A stretch of 64,000 nt of DNA from UBA4877 sp002399285. Its GTDB lineage: Bacteria > Bacillota > Thermoanaerobacteria > Thermoanaerobacterales > UBA4877. The stretch covers positions 61,260-125,259 of the forward strand of contig DAIPGN010000006.1 of NCBI GenBank assembly GCA_036771835.1. Direction: 5' to 3'. The notes below the pieces were generated by a model. The model was given only the letters and a program-made list of their open reading frames with translations. It did no database searches and was not told the origin of the DNA. Position numbers and translations under genes: made by a program. Below are positions 28,274 through 36,063 of this stretch, piece by piece (position 1 is the first letter of the stretch; each line of letters opens with the position of its first letter).

Positions 28274-29365
28274 GTGGTTAAAAAAAAGATCTCGATGTCT
28301 CAAACAGTATATCTTATGATAATCCTCGTATTATCTACAGCCGATATATTCATACCGTCAATAGTAGCCAGGCAGGCCGGAAGAGATGCCTGGCTATCGG
28401 TAATGATCGCAACCGTATTATCTATATTGCTCAGTTTCATATGGATTTCATTAACTTCACGGTTTCCAAATGAATCGCTTCCCGAATATCTTCCAAAAAT
28501 ATTCGGACAAACTTTCGGCGGATTTATAGCCCTTTCATATATATTTTTTTTCATAACCTCTATTGCAGTCATAGGGAGAGAGTTCAGCGCGCTGATGGCT
28601 ACCGCCTTTCTTCCCTTTACACCTATCGTAGTATTGATAACCGTTATAGTCGCCCTGTCGGTATATGCAGCATTCGAAGACATTGAGGTGATAGCAAGAA
28701 CAAACGAGGCACTGTTTCCCCTCGGAATGTTTCTCCTTGTGATGGTAATTTTACTCACCGCCAAAGATATGGATTTCAGTAATTTGCTTCCCATATTGGA
28801 AAATGGATTAAAGCCGCCGCTTCTCGGTGCGATCACTCTTGTCTCATATATGGGGGAGACATTTTTGATATTATATATTTATCCATATATATGCAATAAA
28901 GAAACGTTCAAAAGGAGCTTTATTCTGTCTCTCGTCCTGCTGGAAAGCACGTTTTTGCTTGGTACCGCTACCGTTGCACTGTTCGGCATCGACCTTACCG
29001 CAAACCTTATGATACCAACCCTAGCCATGGTACAGGTCATCAATTTGGCCAACTTTATACAAAGATTGGATGCAGTCATAATGTCTATATGGGTTGGAGG
29101 TATCTTTATAAAACTATCAGTTTACTTTTACTTTTCCGCATTATCCATCAGCACCATATTGAAAATGCGGTCATATAAGCCTTTCTTGGTACCCCTTGCC
29201 GGTATAGCCATACCCGTTTCCATACTCGCATTTGAGGATATCACTGAAGTGACTGTATTTTTAGAAAAGATACTTCCATTATATCTGTTGTCATGGGAGG
29301 TGTTGTTGCCCTCAATTATCTTAATCGCCGCTGTCATCAAAAAGCCTTACGAGCAAAGAAAGTAA
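28274..29365 (+). CDS. Spore germination permease (GerAB/YndE family, APC superfamily)
   Basis: Protein of 363 residues from the GTG at 28274, preceded by GAGGTGAATTAT; earlier in-frame starts lie upstream of that site. Ten or so hydrophobic helices, opening with the typical MSQTVYLMIILVLSTADIF-like stretch (residues 8-26) and RDAWLSVMIATVLS. GerAB-type proteins form the nutrient-sensing membrane part of a germinant receptor. The usual partner genes gerAA and gerAC are not adjacent, so this is a stand-alone permease. The 3' end overlaps the convergent FAD oxidoreductase gene by 45 bases. Confidence 0.9.
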   Translation: MVKKKISMSQTVYLMIILVLSTADIFIPSIVARQAGRDAWLSVMIATVLSILLSFIWISLTSRFPNESLPEYLPKIFGQTFGGFIALSYIFFFITSIAVIGREFSALMATAFLPFTPIVVLITVIVALSVYAAFEDIEVIARTNEALFPLGMFLLVMVILLTAKDMDFSNLLPILENGLKPPLLGAITLVSYMGETFLILYIYPYICNKETFKRSFILSLVLLESTFLLGTATVALFGIDLTANLMIPTLAMVQVINLANFIQRLDAVIMSIWVGGIFIKLSVYFYFSALSISTILKMRSYKPFLVPLAGIAIPVSILAFEDITEVTVFLEKILPLYLLSWEVLLPSIILIAAVIKKPYEQRK

Positions 29366-30385
29366 TTTGAATTCATCCATGTGTTGACTATAAATCAGGT
29401 TCTTGACCGGATAGGTGCCCATAGCGGCAACTATTTTGTCCAAATCCTTATATTGCAGCTTATCATATGCGCTCCGTAAAGTTGAAAGGTACTCCTGCTG
29501 TTTTTGATATGGCATTATCGCCCTTTCATAGTTCAACTTTCCCACTAATGCCCTTGCAGCCAACGTCCCGGTAGCAACGGCATTAAAAAAACCAGAACCT
29601 AACAGGGGATCCAAAAAGCCTCCGGAATTACCCACAAATAAAATATTCTCCATAGTGTGTTTACTTAACAAGCCCGCATTTAACCTTTGTTCAAAGTTAT
29701 ATAAGATATGGTACTCGATCCTGTTACTGAATAGAAACTTCTCCCAGTGATATTCAGCTTCTTCTTTGTTCGAATAAGGCAGAATCAAAAATATGCATGC
29801 CTTATGCGTGTCTATAGGCACCTGACAGGCATAGCCGCTTCCTACATCCGGCGTTCCCAGCCAAACCCTGAGAGTGTTTTCCGGTAGATCTCCTATAACA
29901 ATTGATCCCCTCGTCCATGTGGCAATTATTTCTTCCCATAGATTCAATCGTTTGGGTATCGACTCCTCTCCGGTGGCTACAACCACATAATCAAATTTAT
30001 CTTTGATCTTTTCTATATCCACCGTCATATTGTAGTTTATCTTTGCATTTATACCGCGGGAGATTTGATTTATTACGGACTTCTCCGCTTCGCCGCGCAA
30101 AAAATAGTAACCCAAATTCCCCTTTATTGCGGCCGATTTATGTGCAGAATACGTTTCAATACATTTGATTGGACCAAGAGGTTTGATATCGACATCATAC
30201 TTCCTTTTTAAAATGTCTAATGCGTCCCTGTTATTATGATAAATATTTAATACGGCCATGCTGTGCATATACGAGATATCCATTTTGTTTCTTTTCTCAT
30301 ATACGGTAGGTATAATGCCAAACCTGTTCAGCTCTTTGGCACAGGCCAGGCCGGCTACCCCGGCGCCGATTATAGCAACATCCAT
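29321..30385 (-). CDS. FAD-dependent oxidoreductase, geranylgeranyl-reductase-like (copy 1)
   Basis: Protein of 354 residues. N-terminal Rossmann dinucleotide motif DVAIIGAGVAGLACAKEL, a second nucleotide contact VVVATGEES (about 134) and the FAD-binding GNSGGFLDPLLGSGFFNA (about 258), which is the layout of the GGR/PHBH group. Its AGGAGG ribosome site lies in the last codons of the upstream relative, so the two are coupled. The pair shares layout and many residues over the full length and came from a duplication. Substrate unknown; GGR relatives saturate isoprenoid double bonds, but this is only a family-level hint. Confidence 0.8.
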   Translation of the reverse strand: MDVAIIGAGVAGLACAKELNRFGIIPTVYEKRNKMDISYMHSMAVLNIYHNNRDALDILKRKYDVDIKPLGPIKCIETYSAHKSAAIKGNLGYYFLRGEAEKSVINQISRGINAKINYNMTVDIEKIKDKFDYVVVATGEESIPKRLNLWEEIIATWTRGSIVIGDLPENTLRVWLGTPDVGSGYACQVPIDTHKACIFLILPYSNKEEAEYHWEKFLFSNRIEYHILYNFEQRLNAGLLSKHTMENILFVGNSGGFLDPLLGSGFFNAVATGTLAARALVGKLNYERAIMPYQKQQEYLSTLRSAYDKLQYKDLDKIVAAMGTYPVKNLIYSQHMDEFKLLSLLVRLFDDSGD

Positions 30386-30388
30386 AAG

Positions 30389-31474
30389 CTACCTCCTGTA
30401 ATCAACCCTGAATCGGCTGAATAACTCTTTTACAAAAAGCGAACCATATTTCACGATGTTAAAATCCGAACTATAAATCAATTTCCTCACAAAGGGAGTA
30501 CTGAGACCTCTAATTATTATATCGATCTCCTCGTTGCTCAGACTGTCCAAAGCTTTTCTGAACTCTAACATTTCCATGTTTTTATCTCTATATTGTTTCA
30601 TACTATTCTCATAATTCTCGCCCTTATATATCGCCCTTGCCGCCAATGTGCCGCTTATCAACGCAAAGTACTGACCGAAGCCCAGAAAAGGTTCTATGCC
30701 GCCTGCTGCGCTCCCTATAAAAAGGAGATTCTTATATATCATAGGCATAACATAACCGCTCACATGATCAAGCTTAAATGTCTTTACCACAGAATAAGGC
30801 AGATTTGCTATCTCCCAAAACTTTTCCCAATAATAGTCCATCTCTTCTCCCGAAATATACGGAATGACAAGGGCCAAGGTTGCCCTCCTGCTGTCAAAGG
30901 GTGCAAGATAAGCATATCCGCTTTTGGAATATCTCGTATCCATCCACATATGCAAAGCCGAAGGGTCAAATGTACCTATGACCTCCGAACCATATACCCA
31001 TGTATCGACGAGGTCCTGCCAGCAGCCTACGGATTTGCTTACGCTGTTATTACCCGTAGCTATTACCACATAATCATAGTCATCCATCAGGTCCCTGTAA
31101 TCGGCCGCAGTATCAAATTTGACTTTTGTGTTCAGCTTCCTGTACAACTGATTTTCGACACTGTCACCGCTCTGTCCCCTGATAAAAAAGTACCCCAAAT
31201 GATTTCTTTTGATTTCTCTATTTACATTGCACCCATGCATATGTATAGAATTAACCATCTGCATGGACTTTATATTAAGTCCAAAGTCGGTCTTTAAGTA
31301 TTCCAGCGGATCTCCAACAGGTTTAGTTATTACTTCCAACAGCGCCGCACAATGGTCAAACAATTCGCCTATCATATATTTTTCTTCAAAAATGTCGGGC
31401 TCTATACCATTTTTCTCCAGCTCTATGGCGCATGCAAGCCCGGATACGCCGGCACCTATGATGGCAACCCTCAA
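30389..31474 (-). CDS. FAD-dependent oxidoreductase, geranylgeranyl-reductase-like (copy 2)
   Basis: Protein of 361 residues from the TTG at 31474. The sequence RVAIIGAGVSGLACAIEL opens the FAD domain, VVIATGNNS follows near 135 and GSAAGGIEPFLGFGQYFA near 260. The TTG overlaps the stop of the upstream micro-gene (TTGA) and has GGAGGG at 8 bases, so the start is well supported. Paralog of the next gene; both keep the FAD motifs but differ at the active-site region, which suggests distinct steps or a heterodimer. Target unknown. Confidence 0.8.
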   Translation of the reverse strand: MRVAIIGAGVSGLACAIELEKNGIEPDIFEEKYMIGELFDHCAALLEVITKPVGDPLEYLKTDFGLNIKSMQMVNSIHMHGCNVNREIKRNHLGYFFIRGQSGDSVENQLYRKLNTKVKFDTAADYRDLMDDYDYVVIATGNNSVSKSVGCWQDLVDTWVYGSEVIGTFDPSALHMWMDTRYSKSGYAYLAPFDSRRATLALVIPYISGEEMDYYWEKFWEIANLPYSVVKTFKLDHVSGYVMPMIYKNLLFIGSAAGGIEPFLGFGQYFALISGTLAARAIYKGENYENSMKQYRDKNMEMLEFRKALDSLSNEEIDIIIRGLSTPFVRKLIYSSDFNIVKYGSLFVKELFSRFRVDYRR

Positions 31475-31557
31475 TTACCATTCCCTCCGTATCCCTTGAT
31501 AAACTTAAACCATATAAAAATTCCTATGGAAACCGCAACCGATCCAGCATAGAACAT
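31471..31557 (-). CDS. Micro-protein of 28 residues with one membrane helix
   Basis: A short frame from ATG 31557 to TGA 31471-31473 encodes MFYAGSVAVSIGIFIWFKF and ends KGYGGNGN. A GAGG lies 8 bases before the ATG, inside the end of the upstream gene, and the stop overlaps the TTG start of the next gene. This tight packing argues that it is translated. The product is one hydrophobic helix with a short basic/glycine tail; it could be a membrane tether or small subunit for the flavoproteins. Confidence 0.5.
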   Translation of the reverse strand: MFYAGSVAVSIGIFIWFKFIKGYGGNGN

Positions 31558-31567
31558 TTGAACTGCC

Positions 31568-32002
31568 TCACCTGATTTTCTTTTTTAAATATACGGCGGT
31601 AAACAAAGCAAAAGCTAAAATATCTACAAGCATGCTATAAATATAAGTCCAATTAACGTAGACAATAGCCCCCTTCGCCACCCATAAAAACTCCTGAGCC
31701 ATAAACAGCAGCGCCCACACAAATATATTGATCATCATCCATTTCCCATTTTCCGGAATGCTTTGAACATATAAAATGCCCATGTTAAACGCAGGCCCTA
31801 TCATAAAGAATAATGAAACCCCAAAAATATCTATCACTGAAAAATTCACATAATAAAATCCCAGGTCGATCGCCGTAATGTCCACAGCCAACTCCGTAAA
31901 CATGGACAGCAGTCCAAAAGGCAGCGTTTCTTTTAACCTGCTGCGGTCTGAAAGAACAATGCAAAGAAACCAGCTCAAAAGGAAAGGGAATACCCAAGGC
32001 AT
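31568..32002 (-). CDS. Small polytopic membrane protein, CBO0543-like
   Basis: Protein of 144 residues with four or five hydrophobic helices (FPFLLSWFLCIVL at the start, SVIDIFGVSLFFMIGPAF, MMINIFVWALLFMAQEFLW, LVDILAFALFTAVYL) and a basic C-terminus KKKIR. It resembles the CBO0543 family found in spore-formers, but this is recognition by general look only. Starts 2 bases after the stop of the ferritin-like gene with GGAG before it. No catalytic motif seen. Confidence 0.6.
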   Translation of the reverse strand: MPWVFPFLLSWFLCIVLSDRSRLKETLPFGLLSMFTELAVDITAIDLGFYYVNFSVIDIFGVSLFFMIGPAFNMGILYVQSIPENGKWMMINIFVWALLFMAQEFLWVAKGAIVYVNWTYIYSMLVDILAFALFTAVYLKKKIR

Positions 32003-32004
32003 GC

Positions 32005-32442
32005 TTAATGAACTCCCAGAGTAAGATTCTTTGGCATATGCTTTATATTTTCAGCTTCTTCCTGCACTTCAAAATATAATTTCAGTTCATCCTCAATAAA
32101 CTTCCTCATCATGTCTCTTACTAAAGGGTTTAATATATTGAGAATGGCTTCATTATAAAAAGTTTCATTTTTATTTAGCTGTTTCTGTATTTCCTCTAAC
32201 TGGTCCAGGTTATCGAGGCTCATATTTCTCTTGGTAATGGCCTCGATATTCAGTTCGCTCCAGTACTTCTTAAGCATCTTAATATGATTTTCAGAGACTT
32301 TCTGGCATTGGTCCAATAAACCGCCCAACCTGTTATCCTTAATATTCTTTCTAAAACTTTTGGCCCTTATAATCATCGCATCTTCATGTTCCATTGCCTT
32401 TTTCATGCTCAGATACAAATATTCCTGATCTTCTACCTTCAT
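32005..32442 (-). CDS. Ferritin-like/rubrerythrin-like helical protein
   Basis: Protein of 145 residues, nearly all helical, beginning MKVEDQEYLYLSMKKAMEHE. The repeated Glu/His placing (MEHED near 17, SENHIK near 50, EDELKLYFEVQEEAE near 117) suggests a four-helix bundle of the ferritin-like or spore-coat CotF-like kind. The metal ligands are not a perfect match to rubrerythrin. First gene of the five-gene minus-strand cluster that ends with the FAD proteins. AGGTGATTATT precedes the ATG. Confidence 0.5.
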   Translation of the reverse strand: MKVEDQEYLYLSMKKAMEHEDAMIIRAKSFRKNIKDNRLGGLLDQCQKVSENHIKMLKKYWSELNIEAITKRNMSLDNLDQLEEIQKQLNKNETFYNEAILNILNPLVRDMMRKFIEDELKLYFEVQEEAENIKHMPKNLTLGVH

Positions 32443-32582
32443 ATAATAATCACCTTTAATTATTATTGTAAAAGAATCAGCATTTTATTAGAAATAATTA
32501 TGCACACTTTACCATATATATCTATCTGTACAAACATAACATGCAAAATCAGCCGACCGGCGACATTGATAAGCATAATTTA

Positions 32583-32612
32583 TTGAAAAGGCATGGCCTA
32601 TGTTGATATGAT
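32583..32612 (+). promoter_or_regulatory. Promoter of the pyridoxamine-oxidase-like gene
   Basis: Plus strand TTGAAA (32583-32588), 18-base spacer, TATGAT (32607-32612), about 95 bases before the GTG start. Confidence 0.45.
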
Positions 32613-32705
32613 TATTTTAACTATCTATGTATTCTGCAATATGAAATGGATAAAACAGGAATCTTAATTATGATAATATCTTTTGATTTTACGGAGGTGA
32701 TATTT

Positions 32706-33071
32706 GTGAATTGTTCAGACAAACTTTGTTCCTTTGCCGAAAGCCTGCTCAAAGAGTGTCGGCAAATCTATATTGCTTCTGTAGATGCAGACGGCTATCC
32801 ACGTGTATGCGTCGTATCTCCCGTCAGGACAGATGGATGCCGAGTCATATGGTTCATCAGTCCGGTCTTTTCGGAGAAAGTCCGGCAGTTCCGTGAAAAT
32901 CCAAAAGCCAGAGTATGCTATGGCAAGAACAATGATTATCAAATTTTAATCGGCACAGCGCTATTTAACGATATCAATATAAAGCGTGCATTATTGAAAA
33001 ATTGGCTTACAGACTGGTTCCCCGGCTGCCCGGATGATAGGGACATGCGCCGTCAGATTTACTGCAAATAA
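32706..33071 (+). CDS. Pyridoxamine 5'-phosphate oxidase-like flavin-binding protein, C-terminus probably frameshifted
   Basis: Protein of 121 residues from GTG 32706 (GGAGGTGA before it). The split-barrel fold shows IYIASVDADGYPRVCVVSPVR, IWFISPVFSEKVRQFRENPK and ARVCYGKNNDY, as in general-stress and NimA-like FMN proteins. After WFPGCPDD the frame turns into MRRQIYCK and stops. In the +1 frame the text CAVRFTANKATLWQGGE runs to a stop at 33117 and looks like the normal family ending. One extra base around 33040-33050 would explain this, either a real lesion or a sequencing error. The truncated product would lack the last strand of the barrel. Confidence 0.75.
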   Translation: MNCSDKLCSFAESLLKECRQIYIASVDADGYPRVCVVSPVRTDGCRVIWFISPVFSEKVRQFRENPKARVCYGKNNDYQILIGTALFNDINIKRALLKNWLTDWFPGCPDDRDMRRQIYCK

Positions 33072-33196
33072 GGCCACTCTTTGGCAAGGCGGAGAAACTA
33101 TAGACATTACATTTTGATCAAACGATTCGCCGTATATATCTAACCTTACGCATTGGCAACACTTTCTAACAGTGGCCTTGAAGTAAATTTGATTTT

Positions 33197-33574
33197 TCAT
33201 ACCAATTGTACAGCCATTTTACCAAGCCAGCAGGCAAACAATGCCAAAAACAGGTTTAATCCTGCGTTTAATACCCCGATCAGGTACTCCCCTTCAGTGA
33301 AAAAGCAAGTCGTTTCGTAGCTGAAGGTCGAAAATGTGGTAAACCCACCGATAATGCCCGTGGTCAAAAAGGTCCGCAGATCGTCGGAAATAGGTCTTAT
33401 ACTGGCGCTGGCCTCCATGATCATCCCGATCAAAAAACCTCCGACAACATTGACTATCAGAGTGCCCACTGGAAAACCTCCGAAATATTTTTGAGACACG
33501 GTGGAAACAACATACCGTAGAATTCCTCCGATCAGGCTTCCAAAACCAACGATAAAAATTCGGCTCAGTTCCAT
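33197..33574 (-). CDS. crcB: Fluoride ion channel CrcB/Fluc
   Basis: Protein of 125 residues with four membrane helices. GSLIGGILRYVVS, PVGTLIVNVVGGFLIG and the pore motif GFTTFSTFSYET are diagnostic for Fluc channels, which export fluoride as antiparallel dimers. The gene lies downstream of a fluoride riboswitch. Only one copy is seen, so the channel should be a homodimer. Confidence 0.96.
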   Translation of the reverse strand: MELSRIFIVGFGSLIGGILRYVVSTVSQKYFGGFPVGTLIVNVVGGFLIGMIMEASASIRPISDDLRTFLTTGIIGGFTTFSTFSYETTCFFTEGEYLIGVLNAGLNLFLALFACWLGKMAVQLV

Positions 33575-33599
33575 TTAGCAATAACCCCCTTGGCAGTAA

Positions 33600-33678
33600 A
33601 AAATAAGGCTTCTGCTTTTTATCTCTCAAAGTAGAAGCCATTAGCATTTCAGCAATATAGTGAGCCTCATCACTAAAA
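33600..33678 (-). promoter_or_regulatory. Fluoride riboswitch (crcB motif) with terminator expression platform
   Basis: On the minus strand AGTGATGAGGCTCACT gives the first hairpin with the conserved GATG..CTC loop, and GCTAATGGCTTCTAC matches the conserved 3' end of the crcB motif (consensus GCUGAUGRCUCCUAC). The last part, GGCTTCTAC, also pairs with GCAGAAGCC just before TTATTTTTT (33601-33615 against 33631-33639), forming an intrinsic terminator that competes with the aptamer. A TATAAT -10 lies at 33686-33681. Fluoride binding would prevent termination and turn on crcB. Confidence 0.85.
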
Positions 33679-33801
33679 AAATTATAACAGTATAATACAT
33701 GATTTTTGTAAGATTGTAAAGGGCGTATTTAAAAGCGGTATATACTGATAATTTTATGATATTTAAAAAACCTGGTTATCCAGTAAACGGTATATGAGCC
33801 G

Positions 33802-34578
33802 CTATTTTATCAGGTCCTTGTTCTTTTCAAAGATTATCCGAAGGCCCTCCATGGTCAAGAGGCTGTCCACCTCGTTCACTTCCTCCGACTCATCGGATAT
33901 CAGCCTGGCCAGGCCGCCCGTAGCCACCACAAAGGCGTCCTTATTCAATTCCCCTTTCATCCTTCTTATGATGTAATCCACCAATCCCACGTACCCGTAT
34001 ATGATACCGGACTGCATACCGGTCACGGTATTTCTCGCTATTACGTTCTCCGGCCTTTCCAACTCGATCTTGGGCAGCTTCGCAGTTCGAAGGAACAGGG
34101 CGTCGGCGGAGATTCCCACGCCCGGGGCTATCGCTCCGCCCAAATACTCGGCATTTTCAGTAACGACGCTGAAGTTGGTAGCCGTACCAAAATCTACGAT
34201 GATTACCGGGCCTCCATATATCTCATATGCGGCCACGGCATCCACGATCCTGTCGGCGCCAAGTTCCTTCGGATTGTCATATTTTATATTGAGCCCGGTC
34301 TTTATACCGGGGCTGATGATAATAGGCTGTATCCGCAGATATTTAATGCACATGCTGAATAATGCATGGTTAACCGGAGGAACAACCGAGGAAATGATCG
34401 CCGAATCGACCGCTTTAATGGAGATGCCGGACCAGTCCAACATTTCTTTTACCAGCAGGCCATATTCATCGGATGTTTTGTCTCTGTCTGTGGCATATCT
34501 CCAGGAATGAAGCAGTCTATTCTCATCAAAGACCCCCATCACAATATTTGTATTCCCTACGTCAAATCCAAGCAGCAC
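33802..34578 (-). CDS. coaX: Type III pantothenate kinase
   Basis: Protein of 258 residues from GTG 34578 with GGAAGGGTGA before it. The acetate/sugar-kinase-like fold shows LLGFDVGNTNIVMGVF, the family motif GADRIVDAVAAYEIYG, the metal-site DFGTATNF and the C-terminal VVATGGLARLI. It phosphorylates pantothenate in coenzyme A synthesis and is not inhibited by CoA in known cases. The P1 peptidase gene ends 5 bases upstream. Confidence 0.96.
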   Translation of the reverse strand: MLLGFDVGNTNIVMGVFDENRLLHSWRYATDRDKTSDEYGLLVKEMLDWSGISIKAVDSAIISSVVPPVNHALFSMCIKYLRIQPIIISPGIKTGLNIKYDNPKELGADRIVDAVAAYEIYGGPVIIVDFGTATNFSVVTENAEYLGGAIAPGVGISADALFLRTAKLPKIELERPENVIARNTVTGMQSGIIYGYVGLVDYIIRRMKGELNKDAFVVATGGLARLISDESEEVNEVDSLLTMEGLRIIFEKNKDLIK

Positions 34579-34582
34579 AAAA

Positions 34583-35542
34583 TCACCCTTCCTTTGTAAG
34601 TTCAGTATAAGATGGCAGCCCCATCACGCCTTCCGCCGATTTCACGGCATTTATTATTGCCTTTTCGGTCACCTCGGCAGCGGCTTCACACAGAGTTAAA
34701 ACATCGAATTTAATATCACCGGTCGACATAGTAAAAATACAATCCCCATCATAAATCGTATGAACAGGTTTAATCGCCCGCGCATATCCATCGTGTGCGA
34801 CCTGAGCCATTTTGTTGGCTTCCTCTTTAGAAAGAGACGCATTGATCGCAACCACGGTAAGCGTGGTATTTTTACCAGAGGATTGAGCATCCGAGATATG
34901 AGCTTTAATATATTCATAGGTGTTCAAAAAACCGCCGTCCTGCTTTCTGGCCCCGGCTATTATTCTACCCTGCTCATAGATATCTCCCAAAGCATTGACA
35001 ACGCTTATGGCACCTATTATAACGCCGCTGCCCAGGTCCAAGGAATAGCTCCCTATGCCGCTCTTCATCGCCCAATCCATTCCGCATATTTTTCCAACGG
35101 TGGCACCCGTACCGGCACCTACCGAACCTTGTTCCACCTTGCAGTCGGAAGAATTTCTCGCCGCCATATATCCCATCTTTTTATCCGGCCTTATACCCGG
35201 CTCGACAATATCCAGGTCATATATAACAGCCGCAGGCACTATCGGCACCAGATTGCTTCCTGTGGCAAAACCGATTTTCTTTTCTTCAAGGTACTGCATG
35301 ACACCGCCGGCGGCATCCAGTCCATAGGCACTGCCGCCCGTCAACATGACCGCATGTATCTTTTGAACCGTATTGGTAGGGCGGAGAAGGTCCGTCTCCC
35401 TTGTACCGGGCGATGAACCTCTCACATCCACGCCGCCTACGGCGCCCTCCTCCGCGACAACCACGGTACATCCGGTCAATGCCTTATAGTCGCTGAAGTG
35501 ACCTACTTTTATCCCCGGAACGTCTGTTATAGTGCCGTTCAT
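34583..35542 (-). CDS. P1 family (DmpA/NylC-like) self-processing peptidase
   Basis: Protein of 319 residues from ATG 35542, preceded by GGGGAT; earlier in-frame starts lack a site. GTITDVPGIKVGHFSD and AVMLTGGSAYGLDAAGGVM are typical for the family. The autocleavage site is probably Asn225-Thr226 in GKNTTLTVVAINA, as in NylC, freeing Thr226 as N-terminal nucleophile. Members hydrolyse N-terminal D-amino acids, beta-peptides or amide oligomers; the natural substrate here is unknown. Coupled with coaX. Confidence 0.88.
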   Translation of the reverse strand: MNGTITDVPGIKVGHFSDYKALTGCTVVVAEEGAVGGVDVRGSSPGTRETDLLRPTNTVQKIHAVMLTGGSAYGLDAAGGVMQYLEEKKIGFATGSNLVPIVPAAVIYDLDIVEPGIRPDKKMGYMAARNSSDCKVEQGSVGAGTGATVGKICGMDWAMKSGIGSYSLDLGSGVIIGAISVVNALGDIYEQGRIIAGARKQDGGFLNTYEYIKAHISDAQSSGKNTTLTVVAINASLSKEEANKMAQVAHDGYARAIKPVHTIYDGDCIFTMSTGDIKFDVLTLCEAAAEVTEKAIINAVKSAEGVMGLPSYTELTKEG

Positions 35543-35587
35543 CTTTATCCCCTTCCCCAAAAAATCTAATAACATTATATCACACAT

Positions 35588-36063
35588 TAAAAAATAACGT
35601 ATTAATTAAATAAACATGGTTCAGGGCCATGCCCTAAGAAAGCAAGCTCAGCTTTTCATGATAATTTTAAGCTATAATCATCGCCTGTTCGTATAAATTG
35701 GATAGTATGTAATCATAAAAAGGAGTGTAAAAAATGGAATATAATATCAATGTAGAGTTGAACTTACCATGTATGCTTCTATTTTAACATAATGTTTCCC
35801 ATGTAAGGCATCAGTGGAAATTGTATATCCCGCTAAACTGTTATCTGGTTACTGCTTCCCTATGTATCCCCTCCGCAAGACTTGTAATAAAATATATACT
35901 TCACAAAATATCCTTATGATAGTATTATATAAAATATAATACTCAGGTTGTAAACAAACTGGCAGGCCGTGACAAATCGTGCAATTTCGCGATTGCGCGG
36001 CTTTGTCATCGGTCTGAGTATTATATAAAATCTAATACTACTTAATTCTTTGGGGGAAAACTA
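35588..36063. other. Intergenic region before lysA (476 bp) holding a palindromic repeat element
   Basis: Between divergently oriented genes. It contains a possible 17-codon frame at 35734-35787 with a good AAGGAG (reading MEYNINVELNLPCMLLF), which may be a leader peptide or gene remnant. It also holds copy A of the repeat family (35944-36016) with flanking 23-bp repeats. No lysine riboswitch or T-box was recognised, although lysA follows. Confidence 0.5.
35921..36039. repeat. Repeat copy A with flanking 23-bp direct repeats
   Basis: Two 23-bp repeats (35921-35943 and 36017-36039, one mismatch, each itself an AGTATTA/TAATACT inverted repeat) flank a 73-bp core. The core has CAAACTGGCAGGCCGTGACA on its left and GTCATCGGTCTG on its right, forming a hairpin with a GC-rich tip (TCGCGATTGCGCGG). 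The left core matches copies at 46208 and 41766. It looks like a small non-coding insertion element. Confidence 0.7.

Noticed and set aside
30593..31297. Plus-strand frame of 234 codons
   Set aside because: Antisense to the FAD oxidoreductase; no motif and no ribosome-binding site.
36000..36063. Lysine riboswitch or T-box before lysA
   Set aside because: None of the conserved core strings were found; only the repeat element and its hairpins are present.
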